The notes beneath the pieces were generated by a model. That model was not told where the DNA came from. It worked only from the letters and a program-made list of their open reading frames with translations, and did no database searches. Positions 44,958 through 56,630 of a DNA stretch of 64,000 nt are shown here, piece by piece; positions within the stretch are counted from its first letter, which is position 1, and the number at the start of each line of letters is the position of its first letter. The position numbers were made by a program, and so were the translations under genes. This DNA comes from Bradysia coprophila (taxonomy: Eukaryota > Arthropoda > Insecta > Diptera > Sciaridae): positions 3,224,001-3,288,000 of the forward strand of contig NW_023503555.1 of the NCBI RefSeq assembly GCF_014529535.1, in the 5' to 3' direction.

Positions 44958-47900
44958 TTTATAGTAGAACGTTTCACTCAACTGATGGTACGTTACGATG
45001 GAGCCAAAACTTTATATTAAACAATGTTCAATAATGTTTTGCGTCACTGTATTCTAATTATTTCTTTTATTTAAATATGCAGGCTGAGTCAATACAAAAA
45101 CAGTTTTGTAAACATAGAGGTATCATCTTCAATTAACTTTTCAAGTTCTTATTAAATCGAAGCATAGTACTATCTTAGATCACTTAACACTTTTCAAGTA
45201 GAAAGTCGAGAAACCGAAGATTTTTATTTTGAAGGACTAGATTTTGAGGATCGATATAAAAACGGTATATTTTTGAGGCACACCGTACACCAATTTTTGC
45301 TCAGAATAAAGATTTCCATCGATTAAAAAAATAGAAAAACTCAAAAGAAAAATTTCGCTCATATGGCTTATGCTGGTAAATCGGTATACTTGTTCATTAT
45401 TTATTAGTTTGACATAAGGCAAAGGTACGATTTCTCAAGCATGTAAAACACTAGGAACTAGGAATCATATAGGAAAACATAAAAGCTGAAAAGCTCACTG
45501 AGATTTTTACACTGTTTCAAGCAAAGCTTATTTTTGAAAAATTAGTTTCTTGATTTTTCTTAGATTTAGAAATTGCTTGAAATTTTAGAAAATCAAAAAA
45601 TTCGAAAAAATGATTTTTGGAAATAGTGTGAAATCTCCTGCATTTCTCGAGTTTACTCGTAATTTTAGAAATTTGAAAAAGTCAAGAAAATTTAACATTT
45701 TGCGATTTTCTTGACGTTTTTTAAATTATTAAAATTCCTTGAATTTCTCGAGTTCTCATAAATTTTACAAAAAAAAAGACTTCCTCAAAAGTAAACCCTG
45801 GTTTCAAGATCGTGCTAAATGTACAAACTGTGCTGGACAAGTTGTTGTAAAAGTCCGAATGATCCTGATTTCTTTTCTGAAATCCTGTCCACACTGGTCC
45901 GACGGATCTGAAGCCAATAGACTGTTATGCTCAGACGTCAGAGCGAAAGTTCCGAAGACCATTAATTAGACTTGCCTTAGGGAATACTTTCATGTACATT
46001 TACAGCAGTCCCACTAAAATTTTCGTGTCCTACCGCAGGACATATAGGACATTTTTTTGAGATTTATTAAAGAAAATAACAGACATTCCAACTATGGTTC
46101 AAAGTAGTTATTTATGCCACTGCAAACTTTAGATGCCTCTGTGGCATAAAATCTTGTATTTGACTCAATGCAAAGTATTTTATTATGCTCACGATGTGTA
46201 TTATGACAAACGATCTATTTTAAGTTCTAAAATATCAACTAGATAGGCCCTTTGGTAAAGTACTTTTCACCTCGATTGCATAAATAACTATTTTTCTATT
46301 TGCGGTTTCTGTTTTCTTAATTCTTCGATTTTCGCCTTTGTTCGCTGGATTGCAGCTGTTAGAACAGCACGTCCCCTAATCAATTCACTTATTCACGGTT
46401 CCGTTGGAATGAATAAATTAAACCAGGTAGGAGCGCTTGATTTGACTAGGGAACTGCTGGATAATCTAGTATAGTCTTATTTTTATGTCAATGTTCATTT
46501 GAGTTCATTTTTATACAGTGCTTTATTTGACGTTTTAAAAATGAACCGCTACTGCCTGGGTTATTTTACTCTGAATTTACGTGAATTTACAGCTTTGTAA
46601 AAACATTTGTTACTGTTGATCAACAATTGCTCCGCCACATTTAACGTTGCCAATTCCTGACCAATCGATCTATCGATTTCCCTTATATTGTCTTCCTTCG
46701 CTTTTTTGTCCTTATGTTCACGATCAGCTCTTTCGTCCTGCTGATTTTTGTCTACCACTTTTCAGCTTAGAATTTTTGAAGATCTAAATAAACCTGATAG
46801 TTTGTGACAAAGTGACAGCTTATACGCATCAATACCATCCTTGACTGGTTGTTGTTCCTTGTATCAACTCTTTATTTTGCAGAAGGTTTGTGCTGATTAC
46901 AGAATTTGCGTGGCTCAAACAAAAACACGCTTTTGCCAGTCACGAAATTTTTAGAGCTCAAAATCCGCTTGATTGTTACTTAATTAAAGTCCTTGAAGTG
47001 CCCTACGTAGGACAGTAGGACAACTAGGAAAACTGGTTCAAATTATATTTCCTTCTCTCTCATCAATGATGAGTCATCATCTATCCGATTCGAGCCGGAA
47101 AAACAACCCGACGAATTCCGACTGTTTGACATTTAGGCATTATTTTAGTACTATATCCTAGGTACTTAGACACGTGTATTTACCATGCAGAGTATAGACC
47201 TCTGCCACAATCTAAAAGGAGGCCACGAACATGCTTCATGTAGGAATTACCCATTTATTATGACTTCCTTTACAGAAAAATATTTTCCACAAAACTCTTT
47301 TGTTCAGCTGCTATATTTTATGATCTTTCAATATTATTTGCATTAATTTGCCGTTTTCCCAGATCGACACTGATATTTTGCGTTTAGAAGTAAAATGGTA
47401 ATCTTCTTCCACGCGTCCAAAGGCAAATTAATTTATGCTTGAAGGGCTAACGAATAAATTGACTAAGCCAAGAAAAGACTTTATAGCTGAACATAAGTGG
47501 TAATCAAAATGTAATCCAACCAGTGACAATATGGCTCGTCATTATGACTCTATTTTTATTATGAATAAAAAAAGCTCATATCCAACATCGTAACAATGAT
47601 GTTATTGTTCCTAGATCACAGAATTTAATTGCAATTTGACATCATTTCATCTCTTAGTTTTAATAGAAAGATGACCATAACTGTCTTCGGCTCCAACTTC
47701 CAGATGACCCAAATGTCTTCCGGTCACTTTAATATAATCAAATATTAATCATTCCATCTTTACATTATCCAATCTATATTGCCATATATCGGAGAGTCCA
47801 GAGCCGAAAGTGATAGAGATAGAGGACGTCCCTTTCCAATAATATTGTAATATACACATTTTCACATTATTGCTCTAATAAAAAAAATTTGTGTCCACAT

Positions 47901-49038
47901 TGAGTAGCAATAATAAATATCCCCCTCTTTACGACTGCATTTGCCGCATTGAGACTATGAGTTATAAAATTTTTTCTTAAGACGTGATCACTCACAATGA
48001 ACGAAATCATTTCCTTCCCCATGTTTCTTTTCAGTCAGCGGAAGTCATAAAAATAATTCCAAGAGATATACACACTTATGCCATGTATGCTGTAAAGTGT
48101 GTGTGCGCTATGTCGCTACATATATGTATCTCATTTTTATACACCCCGCTGTAGAGTTATAAAGCCGCCCGAAACTGACTGTAACCATTCTTACAATATT
48201 CCATCACATAAAAATATTTTTCCATTTTTTTTTTCTTCTTCATCTTCGTGCTATATAACGTCTTCTGCTCATTCCCTATTTTCTATTCAAACAGATTTTT
48301 GAGTATGAAACAGAATCTCTCATATATTCACAGTTTTTTTTTTGGATTTATATCCGTCGCTACGATTTTCTACTGTATTTGATGTCACCCAGTGTGAACA
48401 ACTTGAACTGTTGAAGGGGTTATACGGCTAAAGCTACAGATAATACACATACACAGTACAATTCGTTCGAATCGTTGCGAGTTGTATATTATATCGGGGG
48501 GTACATGAACATTCCAAACATACCAACAGTTGCATGGTTTTGCAGTTGATATTGCCTTGCATTAACATATATAGACTTGATGTATGCAATGTTGTACTGT
48601 GTGTATGCATTATACGTTTATGCAAATGGCTTGGGTATTGTAAAATTTCAAAAGCTTTAATCTCAGTGTATACAATCAATAGAAAAATGGGATTGAAAGT
48701 ATGCTGGAAAGCTAGTTTTTCTGTATATTAGATAGATAAATATAAATGTGTAGTGTAGTGTGTACAGCGTATGGTAACTTTGAACATGATTTATTCACGT
48801 ACAGATATTTATTCGAAAATTAAAGAAAACGGAGAAAAATGTGGACAAGAATTCAATATCATTTTATTGGAAACCAAGCAGCAGCACCAAATATTTCTGT
48901 AAGGATTAGCTCAAGGGTTGAACCACTCCCAAATTATAATTAAATAATCATCAGATAACGCAAATAATAAAAAAAAATCCGAAAAAGAAAAGGAGTTCGA
49001 GTTGCCTCTAACAGAAATCTCATAAATTCCATCAGCTT
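44958..49038. other. Long gene-poor stretch
   Basis: No intact gene is seen. A 65-codon minus-strand frame at 46561-46758 has a charged, coiled-coil-like translation (EHKDKKAKEDNIREIDRSIG) that could be a decayed exon, but nothing supports expression. The 47265-47600 part is a diverged duplicate of 43097-43870. Confidence 0.5.
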
Positions 49039-49510
49039 CCCTACTGGAAATAAAAAGCTATTCCTTGAAGAATTCTGCAACGACCATTGTAGAACAGTTC
49101 AGATAATTTTACTCGTAATGGAACGAAAATCATCAAAGAAATATTTATGAAGAAATAATTATCATCTGTATCACAAAGTTTGTTTCAGCAAGTAGAGCTA
49201 TGTTTCGAGTAGGTCTTACATACACTAGTTTAACATTAACTAATTTTCGTTGACCTTACTGCAATAGAAATTTTATCCATAGATTTACTAAATTAATCAC
49301 TGACGATTTCTTCAGGATTTACTCGGTTTGTCGACAACATGTCTTTAAGGTTTGAGGTCTATTTTAACAGATTGGTCAGAGCGTCATAGATATTTTGGTA
49401 ATAATCGAAGAATCTTTTACAATTCTTCCGAAATTTTTTACTTTCAATAATCTGACTTGAGATTTAAAAACCCAGACAATAGAAAAAAAAATCGATGAAC
49501 AAAAAAAAAG

Positions 49511-49573
49511 TCACCGCCGGGAGTTGAACCCCGATCACCCTGATGACGAGCAAGCACGTTACAACTTACACCG
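49511..49573 (-). other. tRNA-like sequence 1 (partial pol III promoter-type)
   Basis: On the minus strand it reads GTGTAAGTTGTAACGTGC (A-box-like), GCTCGTCATCAGG (anticodon-arm-like, possible GTC) and GGGGTTCAACTCCCGG (B-box-like T arm), then GGTGA and a run of T residues, a natural pol III stop. The T stem has one mismatch and the acceptor stem does not close, so I read it as a decayed tRNA or SINE head, not as a working tRNA gene. Confidence 0.5.
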
Positions 49574-49920
49574 TAAATACGTTGCACGATCGACATTTTA
49601 CAGAACTTTTGATATCAGACAAAACTCGAAATGAAGTATGTGAGAGTTATGCTTAGAGTTAGTCATCCTTGCAGTTAAACATTAACGAAGATATGTTGAC
49701 TTTACTCAACATACGGTTTCACTTTAGCATCACCGACATTATCATTGACGATTCCAAAAAAATTTAATACGGAAAAATTTGTTCAAAAAATTCTTGATTT
49801 AGACTATAACGCCGTGATTAACATGTTAATCTCGACGTCATTGTATCGAATTTTCCTTCGCAGAAACGATATCTGCAAAGTACCCATTCACTATCTAACC
49901 TGGGTAGAGTTAGAGGAAAA

Positions 49921-49993
49921 CTGGTGGTTGGCCCGAGATTCGAACTCGGGACATCATGCGTATCAATCGACGATAATACCACTACACCACCAG
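49921..49993 (-). other. tRNA-like sequence 2 (73 nt, degenerate)
   Basis: Minus strand, 73 nt: the ends CTGGTGG and CCACCAG pair perfectly, TGTAGTGGTATTATCG resembles an A box, and CCGAGTTCGAATCTCGG is a perfect T arm with a B box. The T arm is followed by five extra bases before the 3' pairing strand and the anticodon arm does not fold well, so it is not a standard tRNA. It could be a tRNA-derived pseudogene or SINE promoter. Confidence 0.5.
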
Positions 49994-50498
49994 CTCCTGT
50001 GTAAACGAACAAAGATTCGTCAACGAAAGTTTACGATTCGTCTTTAGGGTTATTCGTGTATTAGTCAGTGTTGCCAACTTGCTGTCATTTAACTGTGTCT
50101 TGCGGCGCGTTGATTTAATTTATAATGAATGTGACCGATAGAACATTAACGAATTTTAACTGTGATTCGTTGACAATATTTCTGTGTAATAAATTACTTG
50201 GGCTACTGCGTACAAACAAAAAACTCTGACGAAATAAAAATAAATGAATCGTCAATGATAACGTGTCGTTAATGAAAAAGCATGCAAAGTAAGGTTAAAA
50301 ATGCTTATGGTTTACTATTTAAGGCCGACTCTAAATTCCTTGCTGAAACAAACTTTGTGATACAGATACATACGATAATTATTTCATCATAAATATTTCT
50401 TTGATGATTTTCGTTCCATTACGAGTAAAATTATATGAACTGTTCTACAATGGTCGTTGAAGAATTCTTCAAGGAATAGCTTTTTATTTCCAGTAGGG

Positions 50499-52831
50499 TT
50501 GGTCGTAGCCACTTAGCGACTGTGATTGTAGCAAATTATTAGCGTAAGTTACAAAGCTGTTTAAGTGTAAACCTAAGCAATTCATTGTTGTCTTTATTAT
50601 TGAATTTTTAGCCATGAAGATGACTCAGTCGAGTCGAATGCAAGGCTGTAAATAAAGATAAATCCGGAATTGTTTTCGTTTTTGATCGACGGCAGTCAGC
50701 CATACAACCACCGGTGACCACAACATCCGTTGCCAGTAGCAAATATTATTTCGGTCATCTGTTATTGATAAAGACGATAACAATAAGCAATGATCTGTAG
50801 CTGGTGTTGTCTTATATATAGAAAAAAGAACGTTAAAACAATTGAAGTAAAAGATTTTCAACAGATCGAAACAAGTAACCGACATGTGTTTTGGTTTTGG
50901 TTGCTTGAAAAAGCTCGTACATAATGAAAAAGCAAGGGGAAATGCAAACAGCAGACATGTAATCTAAATTCTTAGTTAAATTCAATTTAGTCAGAAAAGA
51001 AGTGATACTGGATTTTTACTGTATACACGTCCAGGCGATGTACGAGATTTTAAAATGAATCTTTTGATCTGTTAGCTCGAGTCTACACATAATCCACAAA
51101 TAGTCATCAAAGAGGAGTGTCGAAAATTCATATTTCTATGAGTTGTATAATACAACTTGTATTTGTTGTAGCTCTGCTCAATTAAAAAAAAAAAACAGTT
51201 TTGAGAATTTTCGGAAATCTGGAAAAATCTAAGAACTTTTGGGTACAATGAAAATTAGTTTCCAAATAATAGGCCCTGGTTTCTGGTGCACTATCGATAC
51301 CATTTTCATATGCAAGTCACATAGCCAGATAGAAATATTTTTAGGTATCTGGTATCATTGAAAAATGACCAACAAAAATACAATTCTGGGAACTGATTAA
51401 ATTATAAAATGTAATTTTCGACCAAAAAAATGAAAATGAAAATTTCGGAAAAGAATTTTTTAAATTTTTTTTTCGTCAGAAATTTTTTCTCTGACTTTCT
51501 GCAAAACCCACATCAAAATAACATTGAAATTTTCGAATTATCAATTTTTGTCGTTTAATTTTATTTTCTATACGAAATAACTCTGACGGCATTTTAAACA
51601 GGACTGAAGTAGTCTTCGGGCTGTATGTTGTATTATATCCTTGTTGTATAAATCTAATATCTATACTGTGGATTTAGCTCTATATTACACTCTTTTATAT
51701 GAAATGGAGACTGACTGGCATTCTAGTTATGCTATTTTAATAATCGAAATATTTTCCTTTGATATTGGAATTTGTTATATTGGAAAATTTCATCAAAACT
51801 TAATCAAAGCGAAAACGATGCTTTTTTTCTACACTGACGAAAGAGAGCAGATGTTAGATGAGTTTCATTTTGCTGCGAATCATTCTGCTTTTGGTCAAGT
51901 GGTATTTATCGGATTATTTTTATTTTCCTCGGCGTGGGTGGCTAAGACATTGCAGTATTTTAATTTCAATTTCAACGAAAAAAGAAAAACATTTCTCGGA
52001 TATACTCGGAAAACAGAACCGCCACCCCGTTCTTTTAATACAGACTTAATTTTTTTAATTGATGTCAAAGAATTTTTTTGTAAATTCCAAATTTTCAGAT
52101 TTTTTTTTAAACTGATTGTTGATAGAAACTTGTTGATAGAATTGAAATAAAGCTTGAAGGAAGACTCTAATCTGATTTAACTGTGTCAAAAATCTTCATT
52201 TTGAACCGTACAATGGAAACTGTTTCACGAGTATTTCACATCTAAGAATGATCTAATCGAAATCTATTGAAGCCCGTTTCAATCTCCTTGAGGCCTCTAT
52301 TCATATTTGTAACAGCCTTGTGGGTAACCTTTTCGTAAAACTTTGATTGAACGAGATTTTGGGGTCTCATGGTGATTGAAAAACCACACCCCAGTCACTC
52401 TCTCGCCTCCAGCTCCGGTTGGACACAATTATTCGACACAATGAGGAAAAACCGTAAATAATTTTCAACTGTTGGGGATTTGTTTAGAAACAGCAGGAAT
52501 TAACTGACTTTTTGGTCGTATGTGTTCGTGGTTGCAGAGCATCGCACACCTAAGCCCGCCAATACACTAAAACCTTTTCAATTGATCGAATTTAAACGAT
52601 GAGTCTTATTCAAATTACAATGTTCCAATGGTATTCGAACACACAGGCTCAAAACTCGCCTTTACTTCCATTCTCACATGGACCTTTTTCTATCCTTACT
52701 TAATTATGATGCAAGTCAAGCGTTCCTAAAAACAAAACTCTGTCCTTATTTTCTCTCAATTCTGTGAAGACATGCGTGTTTAAGAAACAAGATTACTTTT
52801 AAAGATAACCGTTTCGGCTGATCACTGAAGT
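50499..52831. other. Gene-poor region with one unassigned 169-codon frame
   Basis: 50750-50870 is an inverse-orientation copy of the dispersed family (TATATATAGAAAAAAGAACG, then AATTGAAGTAAAAGATTTT). The frame 51641-52150 (plus) is listed separately. There is nothing else recognisable. Confidence 0.5.
51641..52150 (+). CDS. Unassigned open frame, 169 aa, doubtful
   Basis: One of the longest uninterrupted frames outside the named genes. The translation is aromatic- and isoleucine-rich with possible hydrophobic stretches (IEIFSFDIGICYIG, VVFIGLFLFSSAWV), but there is no motif I recognise, and its A+T-rich codons are what non-coding AT-rich sequence would give. No splice-linked neighbours were found. 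It could be a chance frame or a remnant of a membrane-protein gene. Listed for completeness with low confidence. Confidence 0.15.
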   Translation: MLYKSNIYTVDLALYYTLLYEMETDWHSSYAILIIEIFSFDIGICYIGKFHQNLIKAKTMLFFYTDEREQMLDEFHFAANHSAFGQVVFIGLFLFSSAWVAKTLQYFNFNFNEKRKTFLGYTRKTEPPPRSFNTDLIFLIDVKEFFCKFQIFRFFFKLIVDRNLLIELK

Positions 52832-53045
52832 CACAGCACTGCTACTAGCACGAACATAGAAAGTATTCGGATGCTGTTGAAATCACAGCGTAGGCACTGC
52901 GTTTCTGTTATACAGATAGATGACTTGTTTTCGTTGTATGAGTTAAAACATACAATACAAACAATCCCAAGCGGTAGCTCGTATCACTAAAGCCTCCAAA
53001 TTTGACACTTGACGATTCAGTGTTCATGCTAGTAGCAGTGCTGTG
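52832..53045. mobile_element. ~214-bp TIR element, ~25-bp ends
   Basis: The left end CACAGCACTGCTACTAGCAC... (52832-52857) and right end ...GCTAGTAGCAGTGCTGTG (53021-53045) are inverted, with one or two mismatches. Non-coding interior. Confidence 0.8.
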
Positions 53046-54434
53046 CTAAAGTTCATTACTATTGTAAAACACAATATATGGAAACAAACTGGCTCGTGGT
53101 GAAACAAACTCGTTTAAATGTTCCCTTAAGAACAAATATAACCCAATCCCACTCTATGTGGTCACGGCAGATGCATCTGTTTACACAGAAAATTACCGTA
53201 AGTTCGCTATTTCCGCTTAATAGAATATTGTACCAACTTTGTTAAACCGATCAATCTAATAAAATAAAACTTACTCGCTGTCCATTCATCTATCGAAATT
53301 TGTGGCAAGAACATAAATCCGAAATGGACAAATCATTGAATTTCAATATGACAAATTTCGTCTAACAAATTTTCTTTGCCGATACTTTGTTTGGCAAAAG
53401 TTTCCACTTCAGTTTCTTCCATAACATTTACTGGATAATTGCTCAATATACGGAAAAGGCTGTAAACAAGTTTACAACCGTTAAGTGGAGTGATGATAAA
53501 AAGTAGACATCAAGGATGAGTCAATTTTCTATATTCACTTCTCATACTTATCTAAACGGGGTATACATACATTGTCGCTTTATTTTTGTTATCTTCATCA
53601 CATAACGTTCTACCGGAGGATTTCTTTTCTACCCCCTGAATAAGAAAACTTTTAGTAATTTTCACCGAAATGTTCCGGCAGTGTGTTTATCAATTTTATT
53701 CATTTCAACCTTTTTTTATAGCTCATGTTTTACATATAAATATTATTCATATAAAGTAATCTAAATATTTATGGTAATAGGAAAATATTCAAATTGATTT
53801 TCGTCGTCGTCTTCTCTCCTTTTTTTATTTTTCCTTGCCTCCTATCTCTATCGATGATCATAGTTCCTGTGACTTTTGACTTTCGAACCATCGCATTATA
53901 TCGACAATAACACGAAATTTATCGCAACTGAAGGGGTCGAGGGTAAAGTTGTGACTGGAATTATTCGATGATATTTAGGTATAGACGGAAAATTGTTTTC
54001 GTTCGTACACTACACACAAACGAAAATCGCACATAAACTATGACGGTCTTGTTGATAGATTCAAAGCAAACAGAAAGCACAAAGTTGCTGGCATTTTGTC
54101 TAGTTTATTATTGTTGCATTGAACATTTTCGAAACGAGAACCGTATCGCCGTACAAAACGTTGTTGTGGTTTTTGTATCAAATCTATAGCTTCATTAGAA
54201 TTAACATGCGTTTTGCTATAAAGTGTGAACACTCGTGTGAACACTCGTCTGAACTCATTGATTTTATTTTTGAATGTTTTGCCGTTAGCAGGTAGTCCAA
54301 TAAATAAATAGCAAGTTTATGTGTAACATATGTTGCTGCAACATTGCGGGAACCATTGTCCAACACTGAATTGTCGATGCACCTTTTAATGTGTAGTATT
54401 GCTCGCAATTAGTAGTATATTACAATTACGAGAA
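53046..54434. other. AT-rich intergenic, nothing recognised
   Basis: Only short frames and no repeat structure, apart from a duplicated GTGTGAACACTCGT at 54225-54248. Confidence 0.5.
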
Positions 54435-54484
54435 CACCCTAAAAGTTTCGGGAATCGGGTATTTCCGACGCATAAAAGTATTTA

Positions 54485-54855
54485 TCTCCTGTAATGTCAT
54501 AATATTCACAATTTGAGTGTCACTTTTAGAATCAAAATGGGCCAGATTTAAACACGTCATTCACAGGACGTTACGTTTATTAACTGAAAATTTCGACAAT
54601 TGGTCATTTGCGCACCGCTATCTTCGATATTTTCTCATTTATTCACGGCGAACTTCGATATTTTCTCATTTATTCACGGCGAACTTCGATAATTTCACAT
54701 TTATTCACTGAAAATTGACAAATTCTTGACAGTGTACTAGATGTGTGTTTTATTTGTGGGGAATATGAATGAGTGACGGTGTCATGGCGTGTTGATGTTT
54801 CAGTTTGATTTTTTTAAATTGGTTTTTATGGTGATTATGACATTACAGGAGATAA
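54485..54855. mobile_element. ~370-bp element nested in the left TIR of the 54435-56141 element
   Basis: The ends TCTCCTGTAATGTCATAAT (54487-54505) and ATTATGACATTACAGGAGA (54835-54853) are inverted. It sits exactly where the outer TIR is interrupted. It contains a tandem repeat of about 32 bp, CTTCGATATTTTCTCATTTA..., in three copies at ~54622-54718. Confidence 0.75.
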
Positions 54856-54866
54856 AACCTTGTTCC

Positions 54867-54975
54867 TAACACGGTAGTAAATGGGGGCTTTACGCACACG
54901 ATGTGTTGCCGAACTCGCTTCGCTCGTATCGGCAATCTCTAGTGCGCAAAACAATCCCATTTACTACCTTATTAT
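54867..54975. mobile_element. ~109-bp hairpin MITE, copy 2
   Basis: TAACACGGTAGTAAATGGGG ... CCCATTTACTACC with the CGAACTCG/CGTATCGGCAAT interior, matching 15159-15272. It lies next to the nested element above, within the same interruption of the outer TIR. Confidence 0.85.
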
Positions 54976-56471
54976 GAAAATAGCTATTAATTTGAACATA
55001 TTCGTAAATTTCAACATTTTTTAAGGTAAATAGCCAACTCAGCTCGAAAAAAGGATGTACTCAGACATTAGGGCTTATCATTAAAAATTGAACTAAAATT
55101 TCACGACTTTGGCAAGTTTAGACCAGGGTTTCTGTTGTTTGGGTCGCAGTATCGATGTAATACCAGCATAGTTCGATAAAAGAATCCTAAAAATATGTGT
55201 CTAAGAAATCCTAACTGATTTCATCAGAAATTTCGGGAAAATTGAAAGAATTAGATTCACACGCAAAATCAATGCGAGAGCGGCCCTACAAAATGGATCA
55301 GTTTATTTCTAAAATTTGAGGTGCAATATGGCCTGTTTCCTAGTGAAACAATAGCTTATGTTTCAGTTATGAAAGTCCATCCCTTTCCAGGCAGAACGTT
55401 TTTCCGCTTCTGAGATATTGAGGCCGAGAAATTTAAATCACGAAAACGCCTGATACTGAAGTCTCACTTTGAGATCACATTTTGCTTGCCTTAAGGCCTA
55501 TATCGTGGCTGTTTCTTGGTTAATTTGCTTTGAGTAAAAGTGAGGAATTTATAATCGAAAAAAATACAGTAAAAATATAAGTTCTCGGAACGTTTTTAGC
55601 GAAATTGTTCTAGGACTACACAATTTGCCAAGGGACACTGACTAAGATCAAACTGGTTTTATCTGCGTATATCAAATTATTTCACATGAATTATGACTTT
55701 TCTGATAGCTGAGAGTCCAATGCAACAGCAAAGTACTTTCAGTTATCCGGTTTTTGAGGCAGATCTGTGGAGCTCTGAATCCGTCAGCATTAGATGTTTT
55801 TAATTTATCGCATTACTACGAAGTGTCAACATTTGAAGGCCGCGTATATGACTTATTACCATTTAGATGGACCATACTTTACATGTTAACATAAAAATAC
55901 TTTAATAAAAAATAATTATTTAAGAAAAAATTAAAAACGAACAGCACTTCAGAAAATGAATTCTTCCATTTTCAAAAATGGCCGACAAGCCTTTTTATAA
56001 ATGTTCCTCAACTCACAACAAAATCTTTTTTTTACGATGTTAAGACGTCATTTTACTTAAAAAATGTTGAAATTTACGAATATGTTCAAATTAAATACTT
56101 TTATGCGTCGGAAATACCCGATTCCCGAAACTTTTAGGGTGCCCCTCGTACAACCTTGGTCAAGTAAATGAGTCATGGTTGCACGAGGGTGAATGTATGT
56201 ATGAGTATATCTGAGTGTGAATGTTTTCGGATTTTTCAATGGAATTGGGGTATTTTCGTTATAAGCGAGGTGTTCCAACTTGGATATCGAAAAATCCGAT
56301 GGAAGTTCGGAAGTGCCAGAGGAATCATCTGTCATCCTAAAATTTAGGAATCAACACCACACCTATATCGAAAATAACCTAGGAAGTTAATGAGTCACCC
56401 TCAGTGATATCAGTTATTTTGTAAGTAGACACAAGGACTTGCGTCACTATCACCCTTAGGGTTATTTGACT

Positions 56472-56630
56472 GATCGTAAATAGTTTGAATTTCAATAGCT
56501 TCTTTGACGGATATATTAAGCGTGGGAAGGTTCAACAGGACGTCTGAGTCTGAGTCTGACCGTAAATAGTTCGAATTTCAATAGCTTCTTTGACGGATAT
56601 TATTAAGCGTGGGAAGGTTCAACAGGACGT
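56472..56630 (+). repeat. ~87-bp tandem duplication inside a decayed reverse transcriptase
   Basis: Copy 1 (56472-56543) and copy 2 (56558-56630) share CGTAAATAGTTnGAATTTCA, then ATAGCTTCTTTGACGGATAT and GTGGGAAGGTTCAACAGGAC. They lie just upstream of the recognisable RT sequence, and the second copy reads into it (KVQQDVCKIFFG). Confidence 0.75.

Larger units (their letters stand above)
49039..50498. mobile_element. 1.46-kb TIR element with ~155-bp inverted ends carrying two tRNA-like sequences
   Basis: The left arm 49039-49192 and right arm 50338-50498 are reverse complements: CCCTACTGGAAATAAAAAGC / GCTTTTTATTTCCAGTAGGG at the tips and ATCACAAAGTTTGTTTCAGC / GCTGAAACAAACTTTGTGAT at the inner edge. 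A second inner pair is near 49728-49755 and 50243-50270 (ATTATCATTGACGATTC / GAATCGTCAATGATAAC). Between them are two tRNA-like segments on the minus strand, and no transposase. No clear target duplication was found. Confidence 0.85.
54435..56141. mobile_element. 1.7-kb TIR element (perfect 50-bp ends, CACCCTAAAAGTTTCGGG...), itself invaded
   Basis: The left end 54435-54484 is an exact reverse complement of the right end 56092-56141. On the right side the inverted repeat continues for another ~36 bp (56056-56091); on the left its partner lies only at 54983-55025. The left terminal repeat is therefore split by about 500 bp of later insertions (54485-54982). The body 55025-56055 has no transposase I can recognise, so the element is non-autonomous. 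Confidence 0.85.

Noticed and set aside
46561..46758. Charged coiled-coil-like 65-codon minus-strand frame
   Set aside because: Could be a decayed exon, but isolated, with no start context or neighbours to support it.
49921..49993. Functional tRNA gene
   Set aside because: The T arm is separated from the acceptor strand by five bases and there is no good anticodon stem.
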